64,000 nt of DNA from Pestalotiopsis fici W106-1 (Eukaryota; Ascomycota; Sordariomycetes; Amphisphaeriales; Sporocadaceae), in contig NW_006917106.1 in assembly GCF_000516985.1 (NCBI RefSeq), positions 121,024 through 185,023 of the forward strand, read 5' to 3'. Position numbers and translations under genes: made by a program. The notes beneath the pieces are model-generated. The model worked only from the letters and a program-made list of their open reading frames with translations, did no database searches and was not told where the DNA came from. Below are positions 11,097 through 23,352 of this stretch, piece after piece (the first letter of the stretch is position 1; each line of letters begins with the position of its first letter).

Positions 11097-12696
11097 GATC
11101 GAAACGTGTGGCTACAGGTCCAAAGCTTCCGAGGGAAGGGATATACGGGATTTTTGCTGTAGATGTTGCTGCCTCAAAAGCAATATTTGCGGGAGACTTG
11201 ACGGCACCTGTAGGTTTACTTATTTGGGGCTAGGAAAAGACCAGAGGAGAAGTTGGCAGTTATCAGACAATCATGAATATCTACGCAGGATGCATGAACA
11301 CTATGATTCTCTGAGGAGAACGATGGTGCTTGATGACAAGGGATTGTAACGTGAGTATTTTCCCCCCAAGAACTTCAATGCCGATCGCGCCTCTGATGCG
11401 CTTGACTGATCCCCGGGCTCGCGTGCGATGCGACTTTCCAAAGCGCAGGACTTGATGACTGGAACGATGTGGAAGGTAAGAGGCGACGGCTTGGTCAGCA
11501 GATGACGGTCGCGCCGTACGTATGTATGCTGGATGAATTATTGAGGTTTTGCGCGTACACAGCTGAATATCCACGCCGGTCGCAGTCGGCCGAGGATATG
11601 ATCAAGTCGACAACGTTGGTGACGCGCGACTCCTGCTCAGGATTTGCGACAGTCGCGACCGCGTGTTTATGAATGGGTCCAAGGCCGGGTATCGGTGGCG
11701 CGGATGGGGTTGAGCTTGAGCAGGAGCTACTACGGTACACTTTGATTTAGGTAGGCAAGGTAGGTAGCTGCTGTCAAGGAGCTGGAGGTAATGTATGTAA
11801 GGCGCACGTGCCGATGGTGCAAGCTTTAGCGCGAAGAGGACTTGGGCTGTACAAAAGCCAGGTTTGTGGGATGATGGGGCTTTGTAGAGTGTTGATTCGA
11901 TTCGTTATTTTCTTGAATGATTTCCTCGCATAGGCGACCGTAAATCTCGCTCAGGATGGAAGGGGAAAGGTGTGATGGTGGAGTTGGCGAGAAGAGTGTG
12001 ATGCCAGCCCGGCATCCGGCAAATCCAGCCCAGAGAGAGAGCCAAAAGGTTGGTCTTTCAGTGGACGGATGAATTGTACCAATGCTATGAGAGCCGCCGC
12101 GCACGGTAGTTTGAGCAGGTAGTAGGTACGGATATTGACGTTAAGTAGACTTTTGCGGCGGGGATCTTGGGGCCGTTGCTTGCTGTCATTGGTCCGACCT
12201 CTCTCGTCTAGGCACATAAGGTGTGGGCAAGTGGGGATGGTTTTGAGGAAACATTGAAGCTTCAAGCTGTTGATTGTTCTGAGAGCTCCAGTGCAGGCCG
12301 TCAATAACGAACCTACGACCGTGTGGCGCTAGCTCTGGGCACGAACTCCATCGCTGTGGCTGATGTTGTCAATCGAAGCCTGGCGCATGCACCAGATTGA
12401 GGCTGGCCCGTGCTTGCTCTAGGTAGGTAATCGTCAGTCCTTTGTCCCGCCGCCTCGCAGCTAAACTGCCCTCAAACTACGCGTATGGGTTCGTGCCTAG
12501 CTCCAGGAAACAGCTACGATACTCTCTGGGCCTGTTCTCAGCCTTCCCAGACATCAATCCAACCAAGAAGCCAACTCTTTACTTTTCTCCTCCCAAACCT
12601 CAAATCACATTCACATCTACCATAACACGTTCATCTTCCAGGCAACAATTTCGCATTGAACGACAAGAACGAATCCCACAGCGCCCATACATCGTC
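11097..12696. other. Long shared intergenic region between BYE1-like and proteasome genes
   Basis: The two genes are divergent, so this 1.6 kb is both their promoters. Minus-strand frames of 80-117 codons lie at 11281-12304, but none has a recognisable domain or a convincing splice chain. The last 250 bp before 12697 are pyrimidine-rich and probably the 5' UTR of the proteasome gene. Confidence 0.5.
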
Positions 12697-13669
12697 ATGT
12701 CTCGTCGCTACGATTCCAGAGTAAGCTCTCCAGTGCCGGAAGACCGATCCGCTTTCAGAGGCTTGCCCCAGCTCTCGGTGCATCGCTGATTTGAAATCTG
12801 TAGACCACCATCTTCTCACCCGAAGGTCGGCTTTACCAAGTCGAATATGCCCTAGAAGCCATCTCCCATGCTGGCACAGCCATTGGCATTTTGGCAAAAG
12901 ATGGAATTGTCCTGGCCGCCGAGCGGAAGGTGACTTCCAAGCTTTTGGAGCAAGACACATCGGCCGAGAAGCTGTACATTCTGAACGAGTATGTCAGCAC
13001 TGTGCATTTCGGACCTACCAATGACAATAATGGTTGCTGACAAGTCATGATGGCAGCAACATGATCTGCGCAGTCGCAGGTATGACAGCCGATGCCAACA
13101 TTCTCATCAACTACGCCCGACAAGCCGCCCAGCGCTACCTCTTGACCTACAATGAAGACATCCCATGCGAGCAGCTCGTGCGCAGACTATGCGACCTGAA
13201 GCAAGGCTACACTCAACACGGTGGTTTGCGGCCGTTTGGTGTATCTTTCATCTATGCCGGATGGGATCCCCAAAGACAGTTCCAGCTGTACCTCAGCAAT
13301 CCATCGGGCAACTACGGCGGATGGAAGGCAACAAGTGCCGGTGCCAACAATGCGAGCGCTTCGAGTTTATTGAAGCAAGACTACAAGGAAGATTGCACAC
13401 TGAAGGAGGCTTGTGGCATGGCTGTCAAGGTGCTCAGCAAGACGATGGACTCGACCAAGCTCAGTAGCGAGAAGAGTGAGTTTCTCCCGTGCCGTGGGCC
13501 CTGCGGACTCTAAAAGACTACAACTACTAACATTTCTCAAGTCGAGTTCGCCACAGTCGGACAAACGGAGGATGGCAAGATCTACCACAGACTTTGGAGC
13601 GCAGATGAGATCACGACACTCCTAAAGGAGCACGACCTGGCCAAGGATGAGAACGTTGATGACAAATAA
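12697..13669 (+). CDS. PRE9: 20S proteasome subunit alpha type-4 (alpha-3 ring position)
   Basis: This is a structural alpha-ring subunit of the 20S proteasome, 251 aa in four exons: 12697-12720, 12804-12988, 13057-13475 and 13542-13669. Exon 1 encodes only MSRRYDSR. Exon 2 begins [20 protein letters not shown], the proteasome alpha signature, and exon 3 continues [20 protein letters not shown]. The sequence [24 protein letters not shown] matches the alpha type-4 (PSMA4/Pre9) class. The C-terminus is charged ([10 protein letters not shown]). Length is typical for the family (about 250). Intron 3 contains an ACTAAC branch site. It acts in the cytosol and nucleus with six other alpha subunits encoded elsewhere. 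All junctions are in frame. Confidence 0.95.
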
Positions 13670-14626
13670 GTGACAAAATTGAGACATGAAATGGAGTCTT
13701 GGGTTGCATCATAGAGCGAGCCGCTGTACTAATACCACTCTGAATCATGATGATCTGGCAGTTTCTTTCTGGGAAAGTTTCGAGGCGTGCAATATTTGTT
13801 GAGGCCCAATGGTAGACGATCATAATCCCATGTGGTTGAATTGGTGATGTGAAACAGACAACTTGCTTCTAGCAAGCGATTGTCGCCTTGTCAGCCATTG
13901 CTATTCTTCCCAGCCCGTTGTCATTCCACGAAGGAATCTAGCTGGTTATCCAGATCAAGCATGAATGACAACCTACGTTGAACAGCTAGGTGAAGCATCC
14001 AGAGTTGGTGTTTTTGAAATGCACGAGAAAAACCAGCCAACCAACCAAATCAGCATAATAAGTAGCGGCAGTTATTGACTGACCTCCAGCCATGCAGACA
14101 ACATTCTGATGTATCTAGCGTGAATTTTTGGAGAGATGTTGCGCTAACAGGACTGCCCTATATGGCTGTGGCTTCTATGGAGATCCCCGTAAATCAACTC
14201 CCAAATTCGAGCTCGGGGGACCTAAAGGAAATCATAATCCCCACCCAGGCCCGTACCTGGCTCAAAGTTTTAGGTAACCTAGGTCCTTTCAAGTCACAGC
14301 CATCCAGTCCAGAACATTGAAATCCAGGGCCTCTAGGTGTCTGGTGTGAAGGTTAGGTACCAGTCGAGGTCGGTGAGCAGATGCCCCCCCTCCCCCCTGA
14401 GCTCAATCAATCACCAGACTGGACCCCTGCGACACCTCCAGGGCTGTACGTACTATCCTTACCTGCGTGAAGGTGGTACTACCGTGAACCTTCAATAATT
14501 CCAGGTGACACGGGTCGCTCTATTTTTCTTTGGTTGTTGTCCTCGACCTTGAGACTCTTACGGCTTCACCATCCGTCTCTTTTCCTTTCCAGCGTTATAC
14601 CCTCTCCAGAAAGGCAATCTGCGACC
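13670..14626. other. Intergenic region upstream of GDP-mannose pyrophosphorylase gene
   Basis: No gene seen. The 3' flank of the proteasome gene is followed by promoter DNA with several AGGTACC/AGGTAAC motifs (14272-14360) and a C-rich tract at about 14383-14397. The last 100 bp are pyrimidine-rich. Confidence 0.5.
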
Positions 14627-16256
14627 ATGAGTCTCCAGATCCCCCACCGCGAAAAGACCAATGGCACCGGCAAGGACACCAAGGCCGTTATCCTTGTGAG
14701 TATCACTACGACATAGCATACCAACGGATTTGTTACTGCTTGCTGGCTCTTGCCCCAGATCACTGCTCAGCTTCATCCCACCACTCGACCCCACCAAGGG
14801 CGTCCTGCAAGATGCTTTTGCATTTAAGCATTTTGAGCTGCCTGCCCGTTTACATGTGCTAATCGCAAACCGTGAACCTAGGTCGGAGGCCCTTCCAGAG
14901 GTACTCGATTCCGACCTCTGTCGCTTGATGTGCCCAAGGTGAGTGAATGTGCTGTTCCTGCTGTTCTTGTTCCAGCTCTGACCCTATGCCATCAATAGCC
15001 CCTCTTCGATGTTGCCGGCCACCCCATCATCTGGCACTGCCTCACGGCCGTTGCCAAGGTGCCCTCGATCCAGGAGGTCGTCATGATCGGTTACTACGAC
15101 GAGGCCGTATTCAAGGACTTCATCAAGGACGCATCCAACGCCTTCCCCAACCTGCCCATCAAGTACCTCCGCGAATACGAGGCCCTGGGCACCGCCGGCG
15201 GTCTGTACCACTTCCGAGATGCTATTCTGAAGGGTCGACCAGAGCGCATCTTTGTCCTCAACTCTGATGTCTGCTGCTCTTTCCCACTCAACGAAATGGC
15301 CAAGCTCTTCGACGACAAGGATGCTGAGGCCGTCATTCTGGGTACCCGGGTCAGCCAGGATGCCGCCACCAATTTTGGTTGTATCGTCAGTGATGCCCAC
15401 TCACGACGAGTACTCCACTATGTCGAGAAGCCCGAGGGCCATATTTCCAACCTGATCAACTGTGGTGTCTATCTATTTAGTGTCGATGCCATTTTCCCCT
15501 CGATTAGGTCCGCCATCAAGCGTCGAACTGACCGCCCTCGTCTCGTCTCGTACCCCTCTTCGGAGAACCTTGAGTCTAGCTTCATGGCCGATGATGACGA
15601 GGAGAAGAGCAAGGAGGTTTTGCGTCTGGAGCAGGACATTCTCTCAGACCTTGCCGACAGCAAGCAGTTCTTCGTATACGAGACCAAGGACTTCTGGCGC
15701 CAGATCAAGACTGCGGGCTCAGCTGTACCCGCTAACGCTCTGTACCTCCAGCAGGCTTTGCAGAGTGGCTCGCAGGAGCTTGCCAAGGCTGTGCCAAACC
15801 ATATCATTCCGCCTGTCTTCATCCACCCCTCTGCAACAGTCGACCCCACGGCTAAACTGGGTCCTAATGTTTCCATCGGCCCCCGTGTCACTGTTGGAGC
15901 TGGCGCTCGCATCAAGGAGACAATTGTCCTCGAGGACAGCGAGATCAAGCACGATGCCTGTGTGCTCTACTCAATTATTGGCTGGAATAGCCGCGTCGGC
16001 GCCTGGGCGCGTGTTGAAGGCACCCCTACTCCTGTCACTAGTCATACCACGAGTATTGTCAAGAACGGCGTCAAGGTGCAAAGCATTACCATTCTAGGTA
16101 AAGAATGCGGTGTTGGCGATGAGGTCAGAGTGCAGAACTGCGTATGTCTGCCTTTCAAGACTTTGAAGAGGGTAAGTTGTTCATGTCGTTGCCTGCTACA
16201 TTTCAAGGCCATCTACTAACACCTCGCAGGATGTCTCCAATGAGGTGATTATGTAA
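14627..16256 (+). CDS. GMPPA: Mannose-1-phosphate guanylyltransferase, alpha (GMPPA) type
   Basis: This cytosolic protein belongs to the enzyme family that makes GDP-mannose for glycosylation and wall mannan. Four exons (14627-14695, 14882-14938, 14999-16171, 16230-16256) encode 441 aa. The N-terminal nucleotidyltransferase domain has the sugar-nucleotide signature as VGGPSRGTRFRPLSLDVPK, split by intron 2. The form VGGP..GTRFRPLS, and the long insertion with DDDEEKSKEVLRLEQDI, point to the alpha type, which in animals is a regulatory partner of the beta subunit rather than the main catalyst. The C-terminal part has left-handed beta-helix hexapeptide repeats (IHPSATVDPTAKLGPNVSIG). The last exon encodes only DVSNEVIM, a tail conserved in the family. 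The catalytic paralogue is not in this window. Confidence 0.9.
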
Positions 16257-17860
16257 GGGAAGACCATACTAATCCACCATCGCGGTATAAGGGTCACTTC
16301 TTCGTTCTCTACAGTCCTGATGTTGCCTGAAGGAGTTCTTGCAAAATTTAGAGGGACAGATAGAACGTCACAAAAAGCATAGCCATTCACGGTCAATACA
16401 AGGGTTTCTAGTCCACACTTCTTGACTTCTTTGCTTCTGTCTGTAATTGAACGGTTCGGGACCGGTGTGGGTTATTGACAAGAATTTGTCTACAAGACCA
16501 TATTGCGATCTGACCACTGATACAAAATCCAGGGCAGAGATGTGCAGACAAGTATGGCATATGATGACAACCTACAAAGACGGACTGTCAAGTAGGTTCA
16601 ATCCCCGAGCCAACGAGTAAGTGGGGACTGTGGGATGCTTCCTTAGACACAGGACTGCAATAATAATTGTGCTACGAGAAAGTTGACTGCTCTATAAGAG
16701 CGTCTAGCAGTGGAGCAGCCAACGGTGCGGTCAACTGAGTACAACTTCATATGCCACGTCCTATACTGCTTGTCCCCAGAGATACATCCTGCGTACTTAT
16801 GAAAATATCAGATTTACTCATATGTCAAGCCCTGCACAGGACACTCGGATTAGCTCTTCATGGTGATAACGATCTTGTAGTCTGAGATATACAAATCGCC
16901 AAGAAGCGGAGGAATCAAGTTGTTCAGTTGTCTTGTTCTAATGAAGCAGTGATTCGAAAAGAGACTTGGTCTACACCGATTCCAATTTGAGTTTTCTGTT
17001 GTACAACCATGGGTAAGATGTACAAGCTTGACATACCCAGATGTGGCTTATATTCCCTTTTAATCTGTTGGATTAGCTGGGTTCTACCAGAACAATGTGG
17101 GCATCTAGTTTGCAGGGTGCCGAGCGCTCTCCCTCACGGTGACCCTGGCTTGATCGGTGAGAGAGATTACCAGGCTGTTATTGAAATAGTATTCGATGCC
17201 TTCTCGGGCAGTGTTGGAGACCCGAAAGTGGAACGGGCATGTGAGGTCCAACATTTCGTACCTCCATAGACACGTCTTTTACTATGGTTGCTTTCCTTGC
17301 TTTCCAAGTTGCTCATTTGTCTCCTAGTTGCCATTCATATGTCTCAAGTCCCATTTGACCAATTTTCATGCTTGCATTTGGCTGCAATAATCTATCTCCC
17401 AAAACAGTCACCTGCCCTCCTCTCATTCTTGTCACTTTGTGATCTGACTTTAATTGCACAGTTACCTACATGATATCATGATATACAGAACCTATTTAAG
17501 TGACACAAGGCCTGGTGCAATTCTCAAAGTGTCATTTAAATCCTAATGGAAAGCATGCGATCATGGCTGTTCGCGTGAGATAGAACTGATAGTCTAACCT
17601 CCATGATTCTGATATTCTGATATTCTGATTGCCAGTTCTACCTGATTGGGAAAGGTCTCACTTTGCCAGCCAAGTAATCATCTCGGCGAGCCGTAATATT
17701 CACACATTTCTACCAGGTAAACAGGTACTTTTGTGAAGCGTTCAAAGAGCCTCTGATAATGGTCAAGTGCCTGTTTTTACCATGTGGCTGCGTATCCGTG
17801 TTCAGCTCCCGGCAAAAATCGTTGGGCGAAGCGGTGATTATGATATCGCTAGTGTTGAGC
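16257..17860. other. Intergenic region between convergent GMPPA and archaemetzincin genes
   Basis: No supported gene. A frame at 17009-17269 (86 codons) has no family resemblance. Three tandem copies of the 9-mer TGATATTCT sit near 17609-17630. Confidence 0.5.
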
Positions 17861-19413
17861 TTACTCGACCCTTTGATCTGATATAATCTGTATCCGTGTT
17901 CGTAGCCAAGAACTATACCCTGCAAATAAGCCAACATCACTCCATTGATCGCAAACCTCTACTAAGGCCTCGTAGCGTTCTATCATATATGCATGCTTCT
18001 TATCTTCCGTGCGGGCTTGCAACTCGGAAGATCTGCATCAACAGTTAGCGATTACAACCAGAGACGAGCATTAATCAACGCCCTGTCAGGGTTTATAGTA
18101 TGTCCCTTGGGCTTGCTGCAAGTCACACGAGGAGATTCGGAATATGAAGTGGGTTTTCGTGCCGGTATTCAAAATGTATGCAAAATGCAGGAAGTTTCTT
18201 ACATTGCGTGTGTGATCTTGCTTAGGCAAACGGGGCACAGATAGGGCGGTTGTCGCACATCTTCGGCCATGCTAGCCGTGCTTTGCATCATGCAAGCGTA
18301 GTAGTTGCAATGACCCATCCCCAGACAGTGTCCGAGCTCGTGGGCTACAGTACGTGCCAGGCGCGAGAACCATAGACCATGCAGATGACCGACAATGGGC
18401 CCGACACCTGTGGCAGCATGAATAGCGGCACGCATTGGCGAGGTAGTTGGTATTCTTGAATTGGATACCTCCGTGCACATGGTCATCGCGTCTCCTCGTT
18501 CGCAAAGTTGTTCAATATAAGTGGTGCAATGAGAATTCGGCCACATGTGTTCGGGATCAATGTCCGCATCCTCATCAAGCACAGGTTGGTACCTTGCTGA
18601 TGACACAACACAAACACGACTGCCGCCATAGGCTCTCCCGCAACAGAAGTCGTCTTCTTCGTCCTCATAAAGATCATGATCGGTCAGGAGGACTAGAGCA
18701 TATGCGTCTCTGGGGAGCATTGCGATGGCTGCGTCAAGAATATCCTCTAGGTTCAATTGTCCGGCAAAGATACCATCAGGAGAAGGACGAGCCCGGATAC
18801 GAGTGCAATTGTTGGAAAGCGCGATGCCAACATATTTTTCATTGCTTGCTTGCTTTTCCAACCACGGCACGAACCGGAGGCGTTCTGGGAAGCTTTTGAC
18901 AGTCAAGCCAGGATAAAATGCTGCCAGATACTCTATGACATCCTTGCTGAGCAGTGGTTGTATCTTGTCAAATGGCTCAGCGATGGTCTTGGCCTTCTTG
19001 CCTTTCGGCAGCTTGGGTTTAGACCAAGTTTTCATATGCCTCATCGGTGCGGTGATCTCGGGTGTGGATGCCACATAGAGCGTCCGTCGTTCCTTTGTTG
19101 GCTTGTTCCGCTCGCTCTCCAAGAGCCATGACCGGAAACTTTGGGGTGGATCTTTCGGATCTATATCCAAATGATCATTCGGCAAGACCAGAGGGCCTGG
19201 AAAGGATGCTGCGATATCTGCTGCTGATTTGGATGTTAGTTCCCCCAGAGCCTTTTCGCCAATGCCCCCAACTGCCAAAGGATTCCGACCAGATTTCGTT
19301 GTTGCGGCAAGCCGACGATCAGCATTTGGTCGTTTGAAACCCGCCCCGGCGGCATGTGGTGATGTATCGTATTGCAACTCTGCATGATCACATTGTTGCC
19401 GCCTAGACATCAT
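17861..19413 (-). CDS. Archaemetzincin-like zinc metalloprotease (family M54)
   Basis: A putative soluble aminopeptidase of the archaemetzincin family. Exon 1 (19413-18203) holds the HELGHCLGMGH zinc motif at about residue 358, followed by C-x4-C-x-M and CPVC, which bind the family's second, structural zinc. The exon would stop just after KITHAM. However, GTAAGA at 18202 joined to an acceptor at 18033 yields an in-frame exon 18032-17861 reading SSELQARTEDKKHAYMIERYEALV...VGLFAGYSSWLR. That matches the C-terminal helix of animal AMZ proteins (ERYKALV), so I model 460 aa in two exons. The N-terminal about 60 residues are basic and disordered. Neither neighbour suggests a pathway. Confidence in the family is high; the second exon is inferred from protein continuity and splice sites. 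Confidence 0.88.
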
Positions 19414-20449
19414 TGCGCGAGCGGGATGTGCTGGATTTGAGTCAGATGCCTTCCAGTCGTGGGATTAACTTTTTGCATGTCCGAGAGAATGGTGTCTAGA
19501 GATACTACCTAGCCTCTCAGGTCTGGCTCTGACATGTTTGTAAGACTTTGTTATTGTTTCTCGGATTTAGGCAGACATCTGGGTTGCGTTATGCGTGCGG
19601 CTCTCAGTGCTGAGTAGGCGCGACTAGTGCAAATTGGTGCACAGGATACTCCTATCTAGTGTAAGTACTGTATACCTAACCTAGGTAGGTTAAGATATAT
19701 AATGAGTGAGGCATCAATAACATGCTTCCTACTCACACAGAAGTTTCTGTGCACGGTTGCGGACTTTAATGAACTTTGCTATAGTCATTAGACAAAGACT
19801 TGTCCATTTTGGGGTTCCATGTGTTTTATATACTTATAAAAGTTGGACAGTTCAAATTTACTGCCAGATCGCTTGGCATCTGTCGGAAAGTAGCATCATT
19901 TCATCTCCTGGTTCTCAGGTTATCCTGCTTCAGAGTTGATGCGATGGGTACTATGTACTACACAGCACGGATCAACCATTACGACAAGCAGTGGCGCTGC
20001 CGGAAGTAAACCACCAGCCACGGTGCAGCGACGGATAAATCCCGAACAACTAGGTATGATGAACGAATTGATTGAACCGTAAATGAAATCGTTTCCGACG
20101 ATCGCGGAATCGGAAACCAGTGGATTCGCGGGGGCTTCCCAGCGGCGGGGCGGATAGCACCGGCAGAGGCCCCGCGTTTCTGTCTTGCGGGCGGGCAAGA
20201 CATGTCCATTGACTGTATGTATCTCTAGGTAGGTAGGCGAATAGGTAATATAAAATGAACAATATTAGGGACGACTTTTACAAGTGATGAAGTAAAAATT
20301 TGCTCCCTCTCCCAATTTTCCCCCATTCAACCCGAGAACTTCTTGATCGAGCTTCTCTATTTCTCACGAAGAAAAAGAGTGACTTCTCTTCGTACCTCAC
20401 CCGTAAGCTGTATACCGTTCCCAATACCAGTTCCACACAGTCAGTCAAC
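19414..20449. other. Shared promoter region between archaemetzincin and fumarylacetoacetase genes
   Basis: The genes diverge here. No gene is seen. It holds GGTA-type motifs (19681-19690, 20227-20245) and a CT-rich stretch just before 20450. Confidence 0.5.
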
Positions 20450-21787
20450 ATGGCGACGACTTGGGTTCCCGACGTGTCGCCGGCTAGTCCCTTCTCACTG
20501 GCCAATATCCCTTTCGGCATCATCACCACCCAAGACGATCCCACGCCTCGTGCTGCCACTGCAATTGGCTCTCATGTGCTGGACCTCAAGGCTTTGTCAC
20601 AGTCCAGAAGTCTCATTGATGGCGGCGACCAAGATCACGTCTTTAGTCAGCCAACTTTGAACGATTTTGCTGCCCTCGGCAGACCAGTTCACCGCCAGGT
20701 TCGGCAACTGCTGCAAGACATCCTGGCCGTCGACACCAAGTATGCCGATGTTTTGAAAGACAATGAGTCCCTGCGGCAAAAGGCCTTGATCCCACAAAGC
20801 AAGGTCAAGTTGCACTTGCCCATGCGTGTTGGTGACTATACAGACTTCTATGCCGGCTACAACCACGCATACAATGTTGGAGTCCTTTTCCGAGGGCCCG
20901 CCAACGCCTTGCAGCCCAACTATACACACCTACCTGTGGGCTATCATGGCCGTGCCTCGAGTATTGTTGTCTCTGGCACACCCGTCCCCAGACCCTGGGG
21001 TCAGATCTTGCTCGACCCAACTGCCGAACCCAAGCAACCAACCACGGCTCCCTGCCGAAGACTGGACTTCGAGCTCGAGCTGGGCTGTTTTATCAGCAAG
21101 TCAAACTCTCTCGGAGACCCCATCAAGGTCGACAATGCCGAGGAGCACATTTTCGGTTATGTCCTTCTCAACGACTGGAGTGCCCGAGACATTCAAGCAT
21201 GGGAATATGTGCCACTGGGACCCTTCAACTCAAAAAACTTTGCTTCAACCATTAGCCCGTGGGTTGTTTTGGCCGATGCTCTCGAGCCATTCAGAACGAC
21301 GGGTATTGAGAACAAGGCGCCCCGTCAGGACTACCTGAGCGAGAGTCAGACAGAGACAGCGTTTGATATCAAGCTGGAGATTGATTTGACCAGTAAGTTG
21401 TGGGAACCTCTAATCCATGCATATCTGCCGTGCTAACCATCAATAGCCCCCGAGGGAGACACAACTACGATCAGCAAGACAAGCTCAAAGAACCTCATGT
21501 GGTCCTTCCCGCAAATGATTGCTCACCACACGCTGGGAGGCTGCAATCTAAACACTGGTGATCTTTTGGGTTCTGGTACCATTAGTGGTCTTGAGCCGTC
21601 TGAAAGAGGCAGCCTATTGGAGATGAATGAAGGCGGAAAGAAAGACATCATGATTGCCGGCATGAATGTTCGCAAGTTTCTGAAAGATGGCGATACCATT
21701 ACGATGCGTGGCGTGTGTGGCAACGATGGCGCAAAGGTTGGGTTTGGCGACTGCAGAGGAACAATCCTTACTGCTATCCAAAGGTAA
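20450..21787 (+). CDS. fahA: Fumarylacetoacetase (last step of tyrosine/phenylalanine catabolism)
   Basis: The enzyme hydrolyses 4-fumarylacetoacetate to fumarate and acetoacetate in the cytosol. Two exons (20450-21392, 21447-21787) give 427 aa, normal for the family. The N-terminal domain is followed by the FAH catalytic fold. Metal ligands are visible at Asp132 (DYTDFYAGY), Glu208 and Glu210 (FELELGCF) and Asp242 (NDWSARDIQ). A catalytic Lys sits in SKNF (about 262), and the active-site His region is GYNHAYNVGVLFRG. The start is the ATG in good context after a CAACA leader. In Aspergillus the gene is clustered with homogentisate dioxygenase, maleylacetoacetate isomerase and a Zn2Cys6 regulator (HmgR). 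Here the two enzymes are absent, but a Zn2Cys6 gene lies next on the same strand. Confidence 0.95.
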
Positions 21788-23352
21788 GCGCTGGCGCAAA
21801 TCCAACCAGAGCGGACTTCCCTTCCTGTACTTGCTACCTGATAGTCGAGAATCGAGACTGTACCGACAGACGCGGTAGGGTTTAGATAGAACAAAAGATT
21901 CACGACCGTACGCCTGAGCCTTGGTGAACTTGTAAGCTTTGGAGATGTGAGTATGAAATCCGACAGGTACACAATGTGAGCAGTAAGCAAATGTGTACGC
22001 ACGAGTGCTATCTTGCTTTGGAAGACATGTTTTTTTCCCCGTTGCGAAGAGGGGGGGAAAAGACCAATTTTTACCCAGGTAAAGAAAATAATCATTGCTC
22101 TTAATTACACTCCTTTTTCTTTGTCTTTTCCTAATTTCTTCTAACATATATTTGTAAATTTAAATCAATCCAGGCCGTTGTGCGCAGACTTCCGCTAGGT
22201 TAGTGTACCTACCTGGGTATATACGGACTCCTGCAGGATTAATTATATTGCTGCACCGGAGCGTAAACGACGCAAGAGGATTTATTTATTGCTTTTATAT
22301 TTAAGTCGCAGACACTAAGATACTTATTATGCATTTAGGTACGAAGTATTGTAGCACTATGGATCGTGGAATTCACAAGGTAGGTACTCATCAAGATTTC
22401 TCTTATGCCTCGACCGTCAGCGTTCGATAATCTCTTGATCAGCGTCGGACCTTTTCACCAAAGACCATCCTAGTATGCCTAGATGACGAATCGGAAGCAT
22501 TGCTTTGCTATACAAGGCGACTGGCAAGCCTGGGTTCAGGGATTCAGCAGCAACGGCCCCCATATCTCCCAGAGAGCTAAAGGACAGCTGAAATGTCAAA
22601 GATGGGTAAATGTAACATAGCACCCCATCAGCCTGACAACAGTGCGCTGTGACTCGCAGTGGTGCATCCTTCAGGCAAGATTGGCAGCAGAAACCTGCCG
22701 GCGAGTCAGGAAGTCAGCCGCCGGCCTCTAAGGGGGAGGCGACGCTTTTGTGATAGATCGTCTTTCCAAGTATACTAATACAAGAGTAAAGGCCATGGCC
22801 TGCAAGACGGCAGCCTTCTTGTGTTTTCTCTGATTTCATTTCATTCTACCTCACAGCCTGCCTGGCCACCTAAGAAAGAACAAAACAAGCGGCTGTACAC
22901 GCATTACGTACCAAGGTCAAGTCTTGAGCTGCTTACCCGCCCAGGAAGATACGTTCTCCGCCAAAAGAGGCACCAGAGACAAGCATAGGATGGTGATCTG
23001 CTCGTCGATCTAAACCCCCCCGAACCACCCCCAGCGCAGCTTGCCAACCTCGGAAGTGCCCCAGATGGCGAGTCCCGACTGGGTAAGAGCCAATAAACTC
23101 TACGATGCATCACGTGACGCGCTGGAGGCCCCCTGGCAGCCAGCGGGGACTGGGGCGGGCCCCTCCCCTTGGGCGTTGCCTTGGCCGCTGGAAGAGGGAC
23201 CTGTGACTGCTAGCGGAATTCGCGGAGTTCACTCAAAATCTCAGATCAGTGAATGGCCAGGGAACTTTGCATCCGTCGAGTCGCGCGAAGACGTGCGACG
23301 AGGCATTGTAGCGACGGCCGCTGGGCAAACAAAAACCGAATGCGACAGAGGG
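21788..23352. other. Intergenic region upstream of second Zn2Cys6 gene
   Basis: Positions about 22085-22350 are AT-rich with T-runs. No gene is seen until the regulator. From 23065 an ATG is in frame with the regulator (96 extra codons), but its low-complexity reading looks like translated 5' UTR. A possible donor GTAAGA at 23082 suggests a UTR intron. Confidence 0.5.

Noticed and set aside
11281..12304. Chain of minus-strand frames upstream of the proteasome gene
   Set aside because: No domain, no consistent splice junctions, and the region is the shared promoter of two divergent genes.
23065..23352. 96-codon in-frame extension of the second Zn2Cys6 gene
   Set aside because: Kept only as an alternative: its Trp/Pro/Gly-rich reading and an internal possible donor suggest leader sequence.
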